A stretch of DNA of 64,000 nt from an uncultured Lachnospiraceae bacterium (GTDB lineage Bacteria; Bacillota; Clostridia; Lachnospirales; Lachnospiraceae), in NCBI GenBank assembly GCA_902797185.1, contig CADBRV010000032.1, positions 1 through 64,000 of the forward strand, given 5' to 3'. Positions 6,746-15,390 of the stretch are shown piece after piece (position 1 is the stretch's first letter; each line of letters starts with the position of its first letter). The notes under the pieces are model-generated. The model saw only the letters and a program-made list of their open reading frames with translations, did no database searches and was not told where the DNA came from. The position numbers and the translations under genes were made by a program.

Positions 6746-9316
6746 TCAGGAGGATGTACCATCCTGCCCCTTTCCCCCGGCCCAGAAGTTCCGGATCAGC
6801 CCGGCGGCCGTATCTAACGTACAGGCTTGATAGCCTTCCCATTCCCTGGGGAAGCAGTCCCGGCATTCCCTCTGCAGGAACCTCCTGTCCAGAAGCAGGA
6901 TGACGCCCCGGTCCTTGGATGTCCGGATCACCCGCCCTGCTGCCTGGAACACTTTATTAAGTCCAGGATAAAGGTAAGCATAGCGGAACCCGTCTCCTCC
7001 ATTTTGGTCATAATAGTCCTTTAAAAGGTCCCGTTCCTCGCTGACCTGTGGCAGGCCTGTGCCAAAAATGGCGGTCCCAACCAGCTTGTCCCCGTCCAGG
7101 TTGATCCCTTCCGAGAATACCCCTCCCAGGACGCAGAAAGCCAGGAAGCTTCCCTCCCGAGGTGGATCGGAAAATTTTTCCAGAAACCCCTCCCTCTGGG
7201 ACTGCCCCATGTCCTCTTCCTGCAGGGCTGTGCGGACCAGCATCCCATGGGACGTCCTTCCTGCCCTGTCTCCTGGCAGCCCATCATCTGAGAGGCCGCC
7301 TTTTGAAAAACCATACTTTGAGGAGGCATCTTTTGAAAGTCCATGCTTTGAGAGCCCGTCTTTTGCAAGTCCATCCTCCGGAATATGGCATCTCCTGCAG
7401 AAACTGCCATAAACTTCCCTCAGTACTTTGTAGGATGGGAAAAACGCGATATAATTCCCTTCCCTGCCTTCCACCATAAGCTCCAGATAAGCGGCCGCCT
7501 TTCCATAAGTCTCCGGTCCCCGCTCTTTATACCTGGAGGAAACGTCGGATGCCACCAGCAATGTTTTCTGTCCCTTGGTAAACGGGGTCTGCGCGTAAAC
7601 CGCATAAGGGTCCTCTTCCAGGCACAGCTGCCGCTTATAATAATTAACAGGTATGAGCGTCGCGGAAAAAAGGATCGTGCTGACGCCGCTGTCATAGCAT
7701 TCCTGCAGGTTCCTGGAAGGGTTGGCGCAGAAAAGCTTTAATATAAACCTGCCATCGGGCAGGGTCCTGGTAAAAACCGTATAGTTTTCATCCAGCAGGC
7801 TGCTTGCCTGCAGGAATTCCCGGAGGGAAAAATAAAGCTGCAGCACTTCCTCCCTGCCTTCAAAAGAGGGGAATGTCCGCAGTACTTCGTCCAGCTGGGA
7901 AGAAAGCTGCATCACGTCAAAGACCATCTGGTCGATATCCTTCTGGCATGCAAGCCCATCTGACTCCTTCTTTTTTTCCAGCATCCACTGGTTGCAGCGG
8001 TCCAATGAGCGGCCGGCTTTTTTTGTCAAAGGCTTCAGGATCTTTTTTACAGCAAGGAAATCTTCCTTGCAGAGCTGCGCGCTGTACATCTCCCTTGCCC
8101 GGTCCACCAGGTTGTGGGCCTCGTCGACCAGATACAGGTAGCTTCCCTTTTTCCCTTCGCTGAAAAACCGTTTCAGCTTGGCCTGGGGGTCAAAGACGTA
8201 ATTATAATCGCAGATGGCCGCGTCAGTCCAGTCCGTAAGGTCCAGGGAAAGTTCGAAAGGGCATACGTCAAACTGCTCCGCCGCTTCCAGGACCTGCTGC
8301 CTTCCATAAGACTCTGCCCCCTGTCCTGTCAGCATGAAATACAGCGCGTCATTGACCCTGTCGAAATGCCCCTTCGCCCTGGGGCAGGAGGCAGGATTGC
8401 AGGCCGTCTTTTCCATGGGGCATATTTTTTCCTTCGCTGTAAGGAGCACGTATTTCATTTTCAGTCCGCCGCCATGCAGCAGTGAAAATGCCTCCTGGGC
8501 GGCCTTTGCCGTCACGTTTTTGGCCGCAAGGTAAAAGATCCGGCTGCACAGCCCTTCCCCCATGGCTTTTATGGAAGGGAAAAGGACCGCCAGGGTTTTC
8601 CCTACCCCGGTTGGCGCCTGCAGGAACAGGATCTTTTTCCGCAGGATCGTGCGGTAAACATCTTCCGCCAGGCGCTTCTGCCCTTTCCGGTATGGATAAG
8701 GGAAGGAAAGCTGGCGGATCGAACCATCCCGGGCTTTTGTCCAGGAAAACAGGTAACCGGTCCATTTGGAAAGGGAAGAAATAAGCTCTTCAAACCATTC
8801 CGAAAGTTCCGGAAATGAAAATCCATAGCGGAAATAACGCGGGACAAAAGCCTGGGGCTTTTTCTCTTTTTCTGTAAAAGGGTCTACATGGACATAGGTC
8901 ATCCGCACACGGATTTTTTCCAGCCCATTATCAAGGGCATATATATAGGCATAACATTTTGCCTGGGCCAGGTGGACTTCCTCCGGCGCTTCCATCTCCT
9001 CCACCTTTCCGCTGGTGGTTTTGATTTCGTCAATTGTTACATTTCCATCCTGTTCCATAATCCCGTCTGCCCTGCCTTCCAGGAGGACATTGTAACCATC
9101 CATCTCCACCCGGTGGGAAAGGGGCTGCTCAGACTGGTAATACGGGCCGCCCTTTTTCTGAAGGGCCTTGTGTACCCGGGTGCCTTCCTGCATGGCGGCA
9201 GCCTGTCCCTGGGCCGAGACTGCGTCATCCAAATCTCCATGGCGCAGCAGGAATTCCACCAGCTCCCTGACCGAAATCTTAAACTCTGCTTTTAAATCCC
9301 TTATGTCCAGTTTCAT
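6746..9316 (-). CDS. RecB/Cas4-like nuclease fused to an XPD/DinG-family helicase
   Basis: An 856-residue protein of two parts. Residues 1-125 show a RecB-type PD-(D/E)XK pattern: His49 (GTRVH), Asp84 (EGRADGI), Glu97 and Lys99 (DEIKTT), and a QAKCY motif. From residue 225 there is a superfamily 2 helicase, with Walker A PTGVGKT near 235-241, four cysteines in the iron-sulfur region near 299-312 (CPMEKTACNPASC), a DEAH box near 398, LFSATL, and a C-terminal QAAGRVIRT motif. The likely role is DNA processing in repair, inferred from the domains. The start at 9316 is preferred because GGGGAA lies just upstream; the in-frame ATG at 9370 would overlap the tRNA promoter. A run of pentapeptide repeats is inserted at 7268-7375. 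Confidence 0.85.
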   Translation of the reverse strand: MKLDIRDLKAEFKISVRELVEFLLRHGDLDDAVSAQGQAAAMQEGTRVHKALQKKGGPYYQSEQPLSHRVEMDGYNVLLEGRADGIMEQDGNVTIDEIKTTSGKVEEMEAPEEVHLAQAKCYAYIYALDNGLEKIRVRMTYVHVDPFTEKEKKPQAFVPRYFRYGFSFPELSEWFEELISSLSKWTGYLFSWTKARDGSIRQLSFPYPYRKGQKRLAEDVYRTILRKKILFLQAPTGVGKTLAVLFPSIKAMGEGLCSRIFYLAAKNVTAKAAQEAFSLLHGGGLKMKYVLLTAKEKICPMEKTACNPASCPRAKGHFDRVNDALYFMLTGQGAESYGRQQVLEAAEQFDVCPFELSLDLTDWTDAAICDYNYVFDPQAKLKRFFSEGKKGSYLYLVDEAHNLVDRAREMYSAQLCKEDFLAVKKILKPLTKKAGRSLDRCNQWMLEKKKESDGLACQKDIDQMVFDVMQLSSQLDEVLRTFPSFEGREEVLQLYFSLREFLQASSLLDENYTVFTRTLPDGRFILKLFCANPSRNLQECYDSGVSTILFSATLIPVNYYKRQLCLEEDPYAVYAQTPFTKGQKTLLVASDVSSRYKERGPETYGKAAAYLELMVEGREGNYIAFFPSYKVLREVYGSFCRRCHIPEDGLAKDGLSKHGLSKDASSKYGFSKGGLSDDGLPGDRAGRTSHGMLVRTALQEEDMGQSQREGFLEKFSDPPREGSFLAFCVLGGVFSEGINLDGDKLVGTAIFGTGLPQVSEERDLLKDYYDQNGGDGFRYAYLYPGLNKVFQAAGRVIRTSKDRGVILLLDRRFLQRECRDCFPREWEGYQACTLDTAAGLIRNFWAGGKGQDGTSS
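7268..7375 (-). repeat. Seven degenerate 15-bp coding repeats in the helicase gene
   Basis: The encoded run reads DGLAK, DGLSK, HGLSK, DASSK, YGFSK, GGLSD, DGLPG: seven five-residue units with the pattern xGLSK. It lies between the SPSYK-like helicase segment and the next conserved block, where a loop could tolerate growth. The 15-bp period keeps the reading frame. Confidence 0.85.
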
Positions 9317-9335
9317 ATATTTTCCCCGGCAGTCC

Positions 9336-9364
9336 TTGACAATCTTTCTTCCTTTTCCTATAAT
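9336..9364 (+). promoter_or_regulatory. Consensus promoter of tRNA-Trp
   Basis: TTGACA (9336-9341), 17 bases, then TATAAT (9359-9364): an exact match to the sigma-A consensus. The tRNA begins 30 bases after the -10. The helicase gene diverges from the other side, starting at 9316. Confidence 0.93.
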
Positions 9365-9393
9365 ATACAAGTCGCGTGGAAAAAGCGAGGCAA

Positions 9394-9464
9394 AGGGGAA
9401 TCATACAATGGCAGTATCACGGTCTCCAAAACCGTTCATGGGGGTTCGAATCCCTCTTCCCCTG
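9394..9464 (+). tRNA. trnW: tRNA-Trp (anticodon CCA)
   Basis: A 71-base cloverleaf folds cleanly. The acceptor stem is AGGGGAA/TTCCCCT, the D stem ATAC/GTAT, and the anticodon stem ACGGT/ACCGT around loop CTCCAAA with CCA at its centre. The T arm is GGGGG/CCCTC with loop TTCGAAT. The discriminator base is G, as usual for bacterial tRNA-Trp. The 3' CCA is not encoded. It is a single-gene unit with its own promoter and terminator. Confidence 0.96.
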
Positions 9465-9475
9465 CTGGTTTTAAA

Positions 9476-9506
9476 GCCATCCGCAGTTGTTGCGGATGGC
9501 TTTTTT
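9476..9506 (+). terminator. tRNA-Trp terminator
   Basis: GCCATCCGCA and TGCGGATGGC form a 10-bp stem around a 5-base loop, followed directly by TTTTTT. It begins 12 bases past the tRNA. Confidence 0.93.
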
Positions 9507-9685
9507 GATCAAAATTTCCTGCTTGCTTTTATCTCCTGCCATTTTTCATGCCCTTTTCTGTTTCTGGCCATCCTTTCATCCTTTCTTTCGATCCCGTTTT
9601 CCTGGCATGGAGGATTCAAAAAGATTCCAAATCGGTTCATCCTTAAACAAATGAAGCATTCCAATCTGCCCGGTTATCCTTGTAT
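9507..9685. other. Gap between convergent units, no gene seen
   Basis: This A/T- and pyrimidine-rich stretch lies between the tRNA terminator and the lepB terminator. I see no start with a ribosome site, no conserved protein and no strong repeat in it. The remaining 165 bases up to the lepB stop codon (9744-9907) likewise show nothing recognisable. Confidence 0.6.
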
Positions 9686-9743
9686 ATAAAAATGCCCTGG
9701 ATGCTGTACATGGCTTAATCCATGAACAGTATTCCAAGGCATT
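9686..9743 (-). terminator. lepB operon terminator
   Basis: A long imperfect hairpin runs from AATGCC (9691) to GGCATT (9743), about 20 paired bases with a few bulges. On the minus strand it is followed by TTTTTATA. It lies 165 bases beyond the lepB stop codon and would end the clpC-to-lepB transcript. Confidence 0.75.
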
Positions 9744-9907
9744 CCCTATTAAATGATTCTGAATTCATGATCGATAAAGATTGGCTGCTGAATGGAATCG
9801 TTGCCGATCGTATATCGGATCGATACCTGCCCCAAACTTTAATCATATCAGACGCTATTTTGTCCATGGCCAGCCGTGAACCCACCCATTTCAACAGCTC
9901 CCTGCCG

Positions 9908-10555
9908 CTACTGGTAGCTGTGGTGCTTGATCAGGTGGATCTGGGATGGCGGCCAGTACACCAGTACCGCCTTTGCCACAATTTTGTCCCTCGCTACATA
10001 AGTATAACTTTGGGCCTCCTCCAGGTTGGAAGCAAGCCCTGCATTTACTGCCTCCTGGGCCCAGAAACGGGCGTCTAGGGAGACATTCCGGTTGTCCCCC
10101 AGCACCAGGTAGCTGTCCTCCGGTACCTGGAACGTATACCCGTCGTTGGCATAAACCCATTCCTCCGGCAGGTAATCCTCCTCCAACGGTTCCGTAGAAT
10201 CGTTGATATAGATCTTTCCTTCCCGGATGGATACCGTCTCTCCCGGAAGGCCGATAATCCTCTTGATATAAAGGGACTTTTCATCCACCGGGTAATGGAA
10301 AATGACGATATCCCCCCTCTGGGGGGCGCTGCCTACATAAGCCAGCCGGTTGCCGATGACCCTGCTGTGGCTGAGGATGGTATTCTCCATGGAACCGGTA
10401 GGCACCACCGCGTTCACAATGACAAAATGGCAGATCAGGAAAGCTGCCAGTACTGCCAAAAGGAAGACCTTGATGTAGCCCCACGCCTCCCTCCAGCCGG
10501 AAACGTTCTCCGGTTCCTTTTTCCTTTTAGGAGTTTTTGTCCGTTTCCTGTCCAT
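9908..10555 (-). CDS. lepB: Signal peptidase I
   Basis: A 215-residue membrane protease that removes signal peptides from exported proteins. A basic N-terminus is followed by one membrane segment (about 28-48). The catalytic Ser55 is in PTGSMENT and the general base Lys98 in YIKRIIGLPGE. A GDNR box and a short C-terminal region follow, as in single-span Gram-positive SipS-type enzymes. Its first 29 bases overlap the upstream hexapeptide-repeat gene, which suggests coupled translation. It is the last gene of the unit that starts at the GntR regulator. Confidence 0.95.
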   Translation of the reverse strand: MDRKRTKTPKRKKEPENVSGWREAWGYIKVFLLAVLAAFLICHFVIVNAVVPTGSMENTILSHSRVIGNRLAYVGSAPQRGDIVIFHYPVDEKSLYIKRIIGLPGETVSIREGKIYINDSTEPLEEDYLPEEWVYANDGYTFQVPEDSYLVLGDNRNVSLDARFWAQEAVNAGLASNLEEAQSYTYVARDKIVAKAVLVYWPPSQIHLIKHHSYQ

Positions 10556-11060
10556 GATAGCTTTCGATTTCTCCGTCTTTATAGCGTTTTGCGGTGTCTA
10601 TATAATCCTGGGCGGAATTGGACAAATATTCCAGGTCCTCTTCCGTAAGCTTCCTTGCTACCTTGGCCGGGCTTCCCAGCACCAGGACCCCGTCCGGTAT
10701 GACCTTGTTCTTGGTAATGAGCGCCCCCGCACCTACCAGCACGTTTTTCCCTACTATGGCGCCATCCAGGATGATGGACCCCATGCCGACCAATGTGCCG
10801 GAACCGATTTTGCAGCTGTGCAGGATCGCGCTGTGCCCTACGGTTACATGGTCCCCGATGACGACTTCCGCATCCTCAGAAACATGGACGACGCAGTTGT
10901 CCTGGATATTGGTACAGTCCCCTACACGGATGGGCGCTACGTCTCCTCTGAGCACCGCCTTCGGCCAGATGCTGCAGCCTTTTCCGATTTGCACGTCACC
11001 GATCACTTCCGCGCTCTGCGCGATAAGCGCGGACGGGTCGACCTTTGGTTTTAAACTCAT
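10527..11060 (-). CDS. Gamma-carbonic-anhydrase-like hexapeptide-repeat protein
   Basis: A 177-residue left-handed beta-helix protein of the YrdA/PaaY/gamma-carbonic anhydrase group. Hexapeptide turns (VIGDVQIGKGCSIW, VRVGD-like) fill residues 15-140. The three metal-ligand histidines expected for this group are present as His59, His76 and His81 (VVHV, VGHSAILH). The usual family length is 170-180. Many relatives have no proven carbonic anhydrase activity, so the reaction stays open. The start codon overlaps the radA stop by four bases (ATGA) and the end overlaps lepB. Confidence 0.85.
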   Translation of the reverse strand: MSLKPKVDPSALIAQSAEVIGDVQIGKGCSIWPKAVLRGDVAPIRVGDCTNIQDNCVVHVSEDAEVVIGDHVTVGHSAILHSCKIGSGTLVGMGSIILDGAIVGKNVLVGAGALITKNKVIPDGVLVLGSPAKVARKLTEEDLEYLSNSAQDYIDTAKRYKDGEIESYHGQETDKNS

Positions 11061-12442
11061 GATGGATTCCTTTCAAAAAAATCTGCCAGCTCCCGGATGC
11101 TGCGCATGCCGGACAAGCGGATCCCGTCTTTCTTTTCAATGCCGGAGAGGTTGGAATAAGGCAGGATGCACTGGGCAAATCCCAGGCGGCGGGCTTCCTG
11201 TACCCTGGCATTTGCCATGGAAACTCCCCGGATTTCCCCGCTTAAGCCGATTTCGCCAAAGCATACCGCCTTCTCTGAAATCGCGATATCCTGGTAACTG
11301 GAAATCAGGGCTGCGGCTACGGCGGCATCTAATGCCGGCTCGCTGCTCCGCATCCCTCCGGTGATATTGATATAGGCATCGCAGGCAGAAAATTTCATGC
11401 CCACCCGCTTTTCCAGAACGGCCAATAAGAGGTTCAGGCGGTTGAGATCCATGCCTACGGCAGTCCTCCTGGGAAAGCCGAAGGCAGTCCTGCAGACCAG
11501 GGCCTGGATCTCGATCAGCATAGGGCGTGTCCCTTCCAGGATGCATCCTGTCACAGACCCGCTTTCGCCCACCGGCCGGCCGTCCAACAGGTATTCCGAA
11601 GGGTTTGGCACCTCTGAAAGCCCGTCCTGCCGCATTTCAAAAACGCCTATTTCATTGGTAGAGCCGAAACGGTTTTTCACTGCCCGGAGGATCCGGTAAG
11701 AAGTGTGGGGATCCCCTTCAAAATAAAGCACCGTATCTACCATATGTTCCAGCATCTTGGGACCTGCCACGCTGCCTTCCTTTGTCACATGGCCGACCAG
11801 GAAAACCGCCACCCCGGTGGACTTTGCAAGGCGCATAAAGGAAGCCGTAGCCGACCGGATCTGGGATACAGACCCTGTCCCTCCGGAAACTTCGTCATCT
11901 GAAATCGTCTGAATGGAATCAATCACCGCGACATACGGTTTTTCTTTTTCGATGGCAGCCTCGACTGCCTCAAGACCTGTTTCACAAAAAAGCCTCATGT
12001 TGTCGGAGAATTCACCGATGCGGTCTGCCCGCATGCGGACCTGCTGCATGGATTCTTCTCCCGAAACATAAAGCACTTTCTTCCCCTGCCCGGCCAGATG
12101 CCGCATCATCTGCAGGAGGATGGTAGATTTGCCGATGCCCGGGTCGCCGCCCACCAGGACCAGCGACCCTTGTACGATGCCGCCGCCCAGCACCCTGTCC
12201 AGTTCGCCGGAGCCGGTGGAAAACCGCTCTTCCTGGCGGGATGTGACCTGCGTAATCGGCACCGGTTTGTTCTGCCCGGCTAATATGCTTTTTCTGCCTG
12301 CCCCCCTGCCCTCCTGCGGCCCGATTTTAATCTCCTGGAACGTATTCCAGCTATGGCAGGCCGGGCACTGCCCCATCCATTTTGAGGATTCATAACCGCA
12401 TTCGCTGCAGAAATAGGCAGTCTTCTCTTTTGTTTTTGGCAT
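11057..12442 (-). CDS. radA: DNA repair protein RadA (Sms)
   Basis: A 461-residue RecA-like ATPase that helps branch migration and processing of recombination intermediates. It starts with a four-cysteine zinc finger (Cys12, 15, 26, 29). Walker A GGDPGIGKST lies near residue 100, the RadA signature KNRFGST follows, and a Lon-like C-terminal domain has GLSGEIRGV. Each part is full length. It lies downstream of clpC as in Bacillus, with one small gene between. disA, which follows radA in Bacillus, is absent here. Confidence 0.95.
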   Translation of the reverse strand: MPKTKEKTAYFCSECGYESSKWMGQCPACHSWNTFQEIKIGPQEGRGAGRKSILAGQNKPVPITQVTSRQEERFSTGSGELDRVLGGGIVQGSLVLVGGDPGIGKSTILLQMMRHLAGQGKKVLYVSGEESMQQVRMRADRIGEFSDNMRLFCETGLEAVEAAIEKEKPYVAVIDSIQTISDDEVSGGTGSVSQIRSATASFMRLAKSTGVAVFLVGHVTKEGSVAGPKMLEHMVDTVLYFEGDPHTSYRILRAVKNRFGSTNEIGVFEMRQDGLSEVPNPSEYLLDGRPVGESGSVTGCILEGTRPMLIEIQALVCRTAFGFPRRTAVGMDLNRLNLLLAVLEKRVGMKFSACDAYINITGGMRSSEPALDAAVAAALISSYQDIAISEKAVCFGEIGLSGEIRGVSMANARVQEARRLGFAQCILPYSNLSGIEKKDGIRLSGMRSIRELADFFERNPS

Positions 12443-12445
12443 TCC

Positions 12446-12859
12446 TTACTTTTTCCGAACTACTACATGGACCTGTTTGGAGGGATCCAGCTCTACGGAA
12501 AGGCTGAGCTTGCCGCCCAGGTTGGATTTATCTGAGCCTGCGTCTGCCCCGTCAATCAAGACTTCGTATTCTGTCTCATCTTCCATGCCCAGGGTGATCT
12601 GCGCGTCTTCCGGGCCTTCCACTGTGAACTCGACTCCGTCTGCAGTTTCTTTCAGATTGGTTACCGTCGTGCCCGGTACAGATTCATAAAAGAACTTGCC
12701 GTTCTTTTCCAGCTTGGTGATTTCCTGGAAAGTCTTTACTTTGTAAAGGTCTCCCTTAAATTCGAAATTGTCCAGCTTGGTCTTTTTGTCCAAATCATAA
12801 TTGCCGAAGCTTAACGCGCCGTCCTCTTCCTTGCGGAGAAGTTCTGTAACTACTGACAT
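12446..12859 (-). CDS. Conserved protein of unknown function between clpC and radA
   Basis: 137 residues with no signal peptide or membrane span. The N-terminal part (SFGNYDLDKKTKLDNFEF, then LYKVKTFQEITKLEKNGKF) is followed by a mostly beta, acidic region with VPGTTVTN, VEFTVEGPEDAQITL and GGKLSLSVEL. Similar proteins in related Clostridia are, as I recall, often labelled 'endosialidase'; I see no catalytic motif that supports such an activity. It sits 42 bases after clpC and 3 bases before radA, clearly in the same operon, so a role linked to protein quality control is possible. Confidence 0.75.
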   Translation of the reverse strand: MSVVTELLRKEEDGALSFGNYDLDKKTKLDNFEFKGDLYKVKTFQEITKLEKNGKFFYESVPGTTVTNLKETADGVEFTVEGPEDAQITLGMEDETEYEVLIDGADAGSDKSNLGGKLSLSVELDPSKQVHVVVRKK

Positions 12860-12901
12860 TAGAATGTCCTCCTGAATCCTTTGCTCACTTTCTGGTTTAT
12901 T

Positions 12902-15355
12902 TTATTCCATTACAGGTTCAAATACAATTTCTTTTTTCTTTACACGGATATTGACTTCCTGCCCCTGTTTCACATGGCCAGCCAAAATTTCCTGGGCCAG
13001 CGGGTCTTCTACAAGGGTCTGGATCATCCTCTTTAACGGGCGGGCGCCATATTTCACGTCATACGAACGGTCCACCAGCTCCTTTTTGACGCTGCCTGTC
13101 ACATTCAAGGTGATATGCATCTGCTCTTTGCAGCGTTTCTCCAAATCCTTCATCTGCAGGGTGACGATCTTCTTCATGTCTTCCTTGCTTAAAGGATGGA
13201 ATACCAGGATCTCGTCAATCCGGTTTAAAAATTCCGGCTTAAAGATCCGCTGGACTTCTTCCATGACTGCGCCCTTCATCCTGTCATAATCAGCCGCCTC
13301 GTTCTCCTGCTGGGCGCCAAATCCAAGCTTTTTCGGGTCCACGATATGCTTTGCACCTGCATTGGAGGTCATGATGATGATGGTATTTTTGAAATCCACC
13401 TTCCGCCCCTGGGAGTCCGTGATATGCCCGTCATCGAGCACCTGCAGCAGGATGTTGAAAACGTCCGGATGGGCTTTTTCGATTTCATCAAACAGCACTA
13501 CCGAGTATGGGTTCCGCCGTACTTTCTCGCTGAGCTGGCCGCTTTCCTCGTATCCTACATAGCCTGGAGGGGAGCCGATCATTTTGGAAACGCTGTGCTT
13601 TTCCATATATTCGGACATGTCCACCCGGATCATGGCGGATTCATCCCCGAACATGGCCTGGGCCAGGGCTTTGGAAAGCTCTGTCTTTCCTACGCCGGTG
13701 GGTCCTAAGAAAAGGAAGGAGCCAATCGGCCTGTTGGGGTCTTTTAAGCCTATACGGCCTCTCTTTACCGCTTTTGCTACAGCGGATACTGCCTCATCCT
13801 GGCCGATGACCCTCTGGTGCAGCACTTTTTCCAGGTTCAGGAGCCTCTTGGATTCTGCCTGGGAAACCTGGTTGGCGGGGATCCCGGTCCACTGGGAAAT
13901 GACCTTGGAAATCTCCTTTTCGGTAACTTCCGCTTTCCTTCTCTCCTGCTTCCTCTGGTCCTTTTTTTTCTGGGTATCCAGCTCTTCCTGCAGGGCATCC
14001 TTTTCTTTTTTCAGCCTGGACGCTTTCTCCAGCTGCCCGTTCGAAAGTGCTTCTTCCAGCTGCCCCATGATGTTTTTGATCTGTTTTTCCTTTTCCTTGG
14101 TCTCGGAAACGGAAAATCCTCCCAGGCGGACCAAAGCGGCAGCCTCGTCCATGACGTCTAATGCCTTGTCCGGAAGGAAACGGTCATTGATATACCGTTC
14201 GGACAGCTGGACCGCGGCATGGACTGCCTCATCGGTGATTTTTACGCGATGGTGTGCCTCATAGCCCGGACGGAGCCCTTTCAGGATCTCCTCCGTCTCT
14301 TCCTTGGAAGGCTCTTCCACCATGACCGGCTGGAAACGGCGCTCCAGGGCGGCATCTTTTTCAATATATTTCCGGTACTCCGCTATGGTGGTGGCGCCGA
14401 TCAGCTGGATTTCCCCTCTGGAAAGGGAAGGCTTTAAGATATTGGATGCGTCCAAAGAGCCTTCCGCAGAGCCCGCGCCAACCATGGTATGGATCTCGTC
14501 GATAAAAAGCAGGATGTTGCCGGAGCGGGACACCTCGGAAACGACATTTTTAATCCTTTCCTCGAATTCGCCCCTGTATTTCGAGCCTGCCACCATGGCA
14601 GATAAATCCAGCGACATAAGCCTTTTCCCCCGGATCGGGGCGGGCACTTCATCCCTGGCAATCCTCTGCGCCAGCCCTTCCGTAATGGCAGTCTTGCCTA
14701 CCCCCGGCTCGCCGATGAGGCAGGGGTTGTTCTTGGTCTTCCGGCAGAGGATCTGGATGACACGGTCGATTTCCTTTTCCCTCCCGATGATAGGGTCCAT
14801 CTTCCCTTCCCTGGCCAGTTTCGTCATATCACGGGAATACTGGTCCAAAGTAGGGGTAGATGATTTCTCTTCTGAAGCGCCCTTTTTCAAATCATCTTTA
14901 TGGTCAGCAGGGCGCTCCCCTTTCTGAAGCAGGAATTTGGTATAGATTTCCTGGACATTGACCCCCATCGTAGCCAAAAGGCGGTGGGCGGCGCAGTCTG
15001 GCCGCAGGATCAGGGCGGCCAAAAGATGCTCTGTGCCTGCCTGGGAATCCTGGTACCGTTCTGCCAGTTCCTGTGCCTTCTCTTTTACTTCTTCCAGGCG
15101 CGGGGAATATTCCAGAGGATGCGTACTATCCTCAAAAGGCAGGTTTTTATCCAACGCGATCAGGTCTTCAATCAGGTCCAGGATCTTCGCGCTGTCTACC
15201 TTCTGCTCCTTTAAAAGGATGGATGCAATCCCTCCTTCCTCCTTGGACAGCCCATAAAGAAGGTGTTCCGTACCCACATAGGTATGGCCGGCACTTTTAG
15301 CGGTATGCACGGCAATGGAAAACGCCTTCTGCGCATTCTTTGTAAATTCTTTCAT
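12902..15355 (-). CDS. clpC: ATP-dependent Clp protease ATP-binding subunit ClpC
   Basis: An 817-residue Hsp100 unfoldase that feeds ClpP and acts in protein turnover. Two N-terminal Clp repeats (1-145) precede the first AAA+ domain with GEPGVGKTA. A ClpC-type middle coiled segment rich in Glu/Lys follows (about 410-475), then the second AAA+ domain with GPTGVGKTE and MSEYMEKHSVS. The length is typical. GGAGGATTAG precedes the ATG. It is preceded by a GntR regulator gene 35 bases away rather than by ctsR-mcsA-mcsB. Confidence 0.95.
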   Translation of the reverse strand: MKEFTKNAQKAFSIAVHTAKSAGHTYVGTEHLLYGLSKEEGGIASILLKEQKVDSAKILDLIEDLIALDKNLPFEDSTHPLEYSPRLEEVKEKAQELAERYQDSQAGTEHLLAALILRPDCAAHRLLATMGVNVQEIYTKFLLQKGERPADHKDDLKKGASEEKSSTPTLDQYSRDMTKLAREGKMDPIIGREKEIDRVIQILCRKTKNNPCLIGEPGVGKTAITEGLAQRIARDEVPAPIRGKRLMSLDLSAMVAGSKYRGEFEERIKNVVSEVSRSGNILLFIDEIHTMVGAGSAEGSLDASNILKPSLSRGEIQLIGATTIAEYRKYIEKDAALERRFQPVMVEEPSKEETEEILKGLRPGYEAHHRVKITDEAVHAAVQLSERYINDRFLPDKALDVMDEAAALVRLGGFSVSETKEKEKQIKNIMGQLEEALSNGQLEKASRLKKEKDALQEELDTQKKKDQRKQERRKAEVTEKEISKVISQWTGIPANQVSQAESKRLLNLEKVLHQRVIGQDEAVSAVAKAVKRGRIGLKDPNRPIGSFLFLGPTGVGKTELSKALAQAMFGDESAMIRVDMSEYMEKHSVSKMIGSPPGYVGYEESGQLSEKVRRNPYSVVLFDEIEKAHPDVFNILLQVLDDGHITDSQGRKVDFKNTIIIMTSNAGAKHIVDPKKLGFGAQQENEAADYDRMKGAVMEEVQRIFKPEFLNRIDEILVFHPLSKEDMKKIVTLQMKDLEKRCKEQMHITLNVTGSVKKELVDRSYDVKYGARPLKRMIQTLVEDPLAQEILAGHVKQGQEVNIRVKKKEIVFEPVME

Positions 15356-15390
15356 ATATAGCTAATCCTCCAGATAAATGCAGGCGCGAG

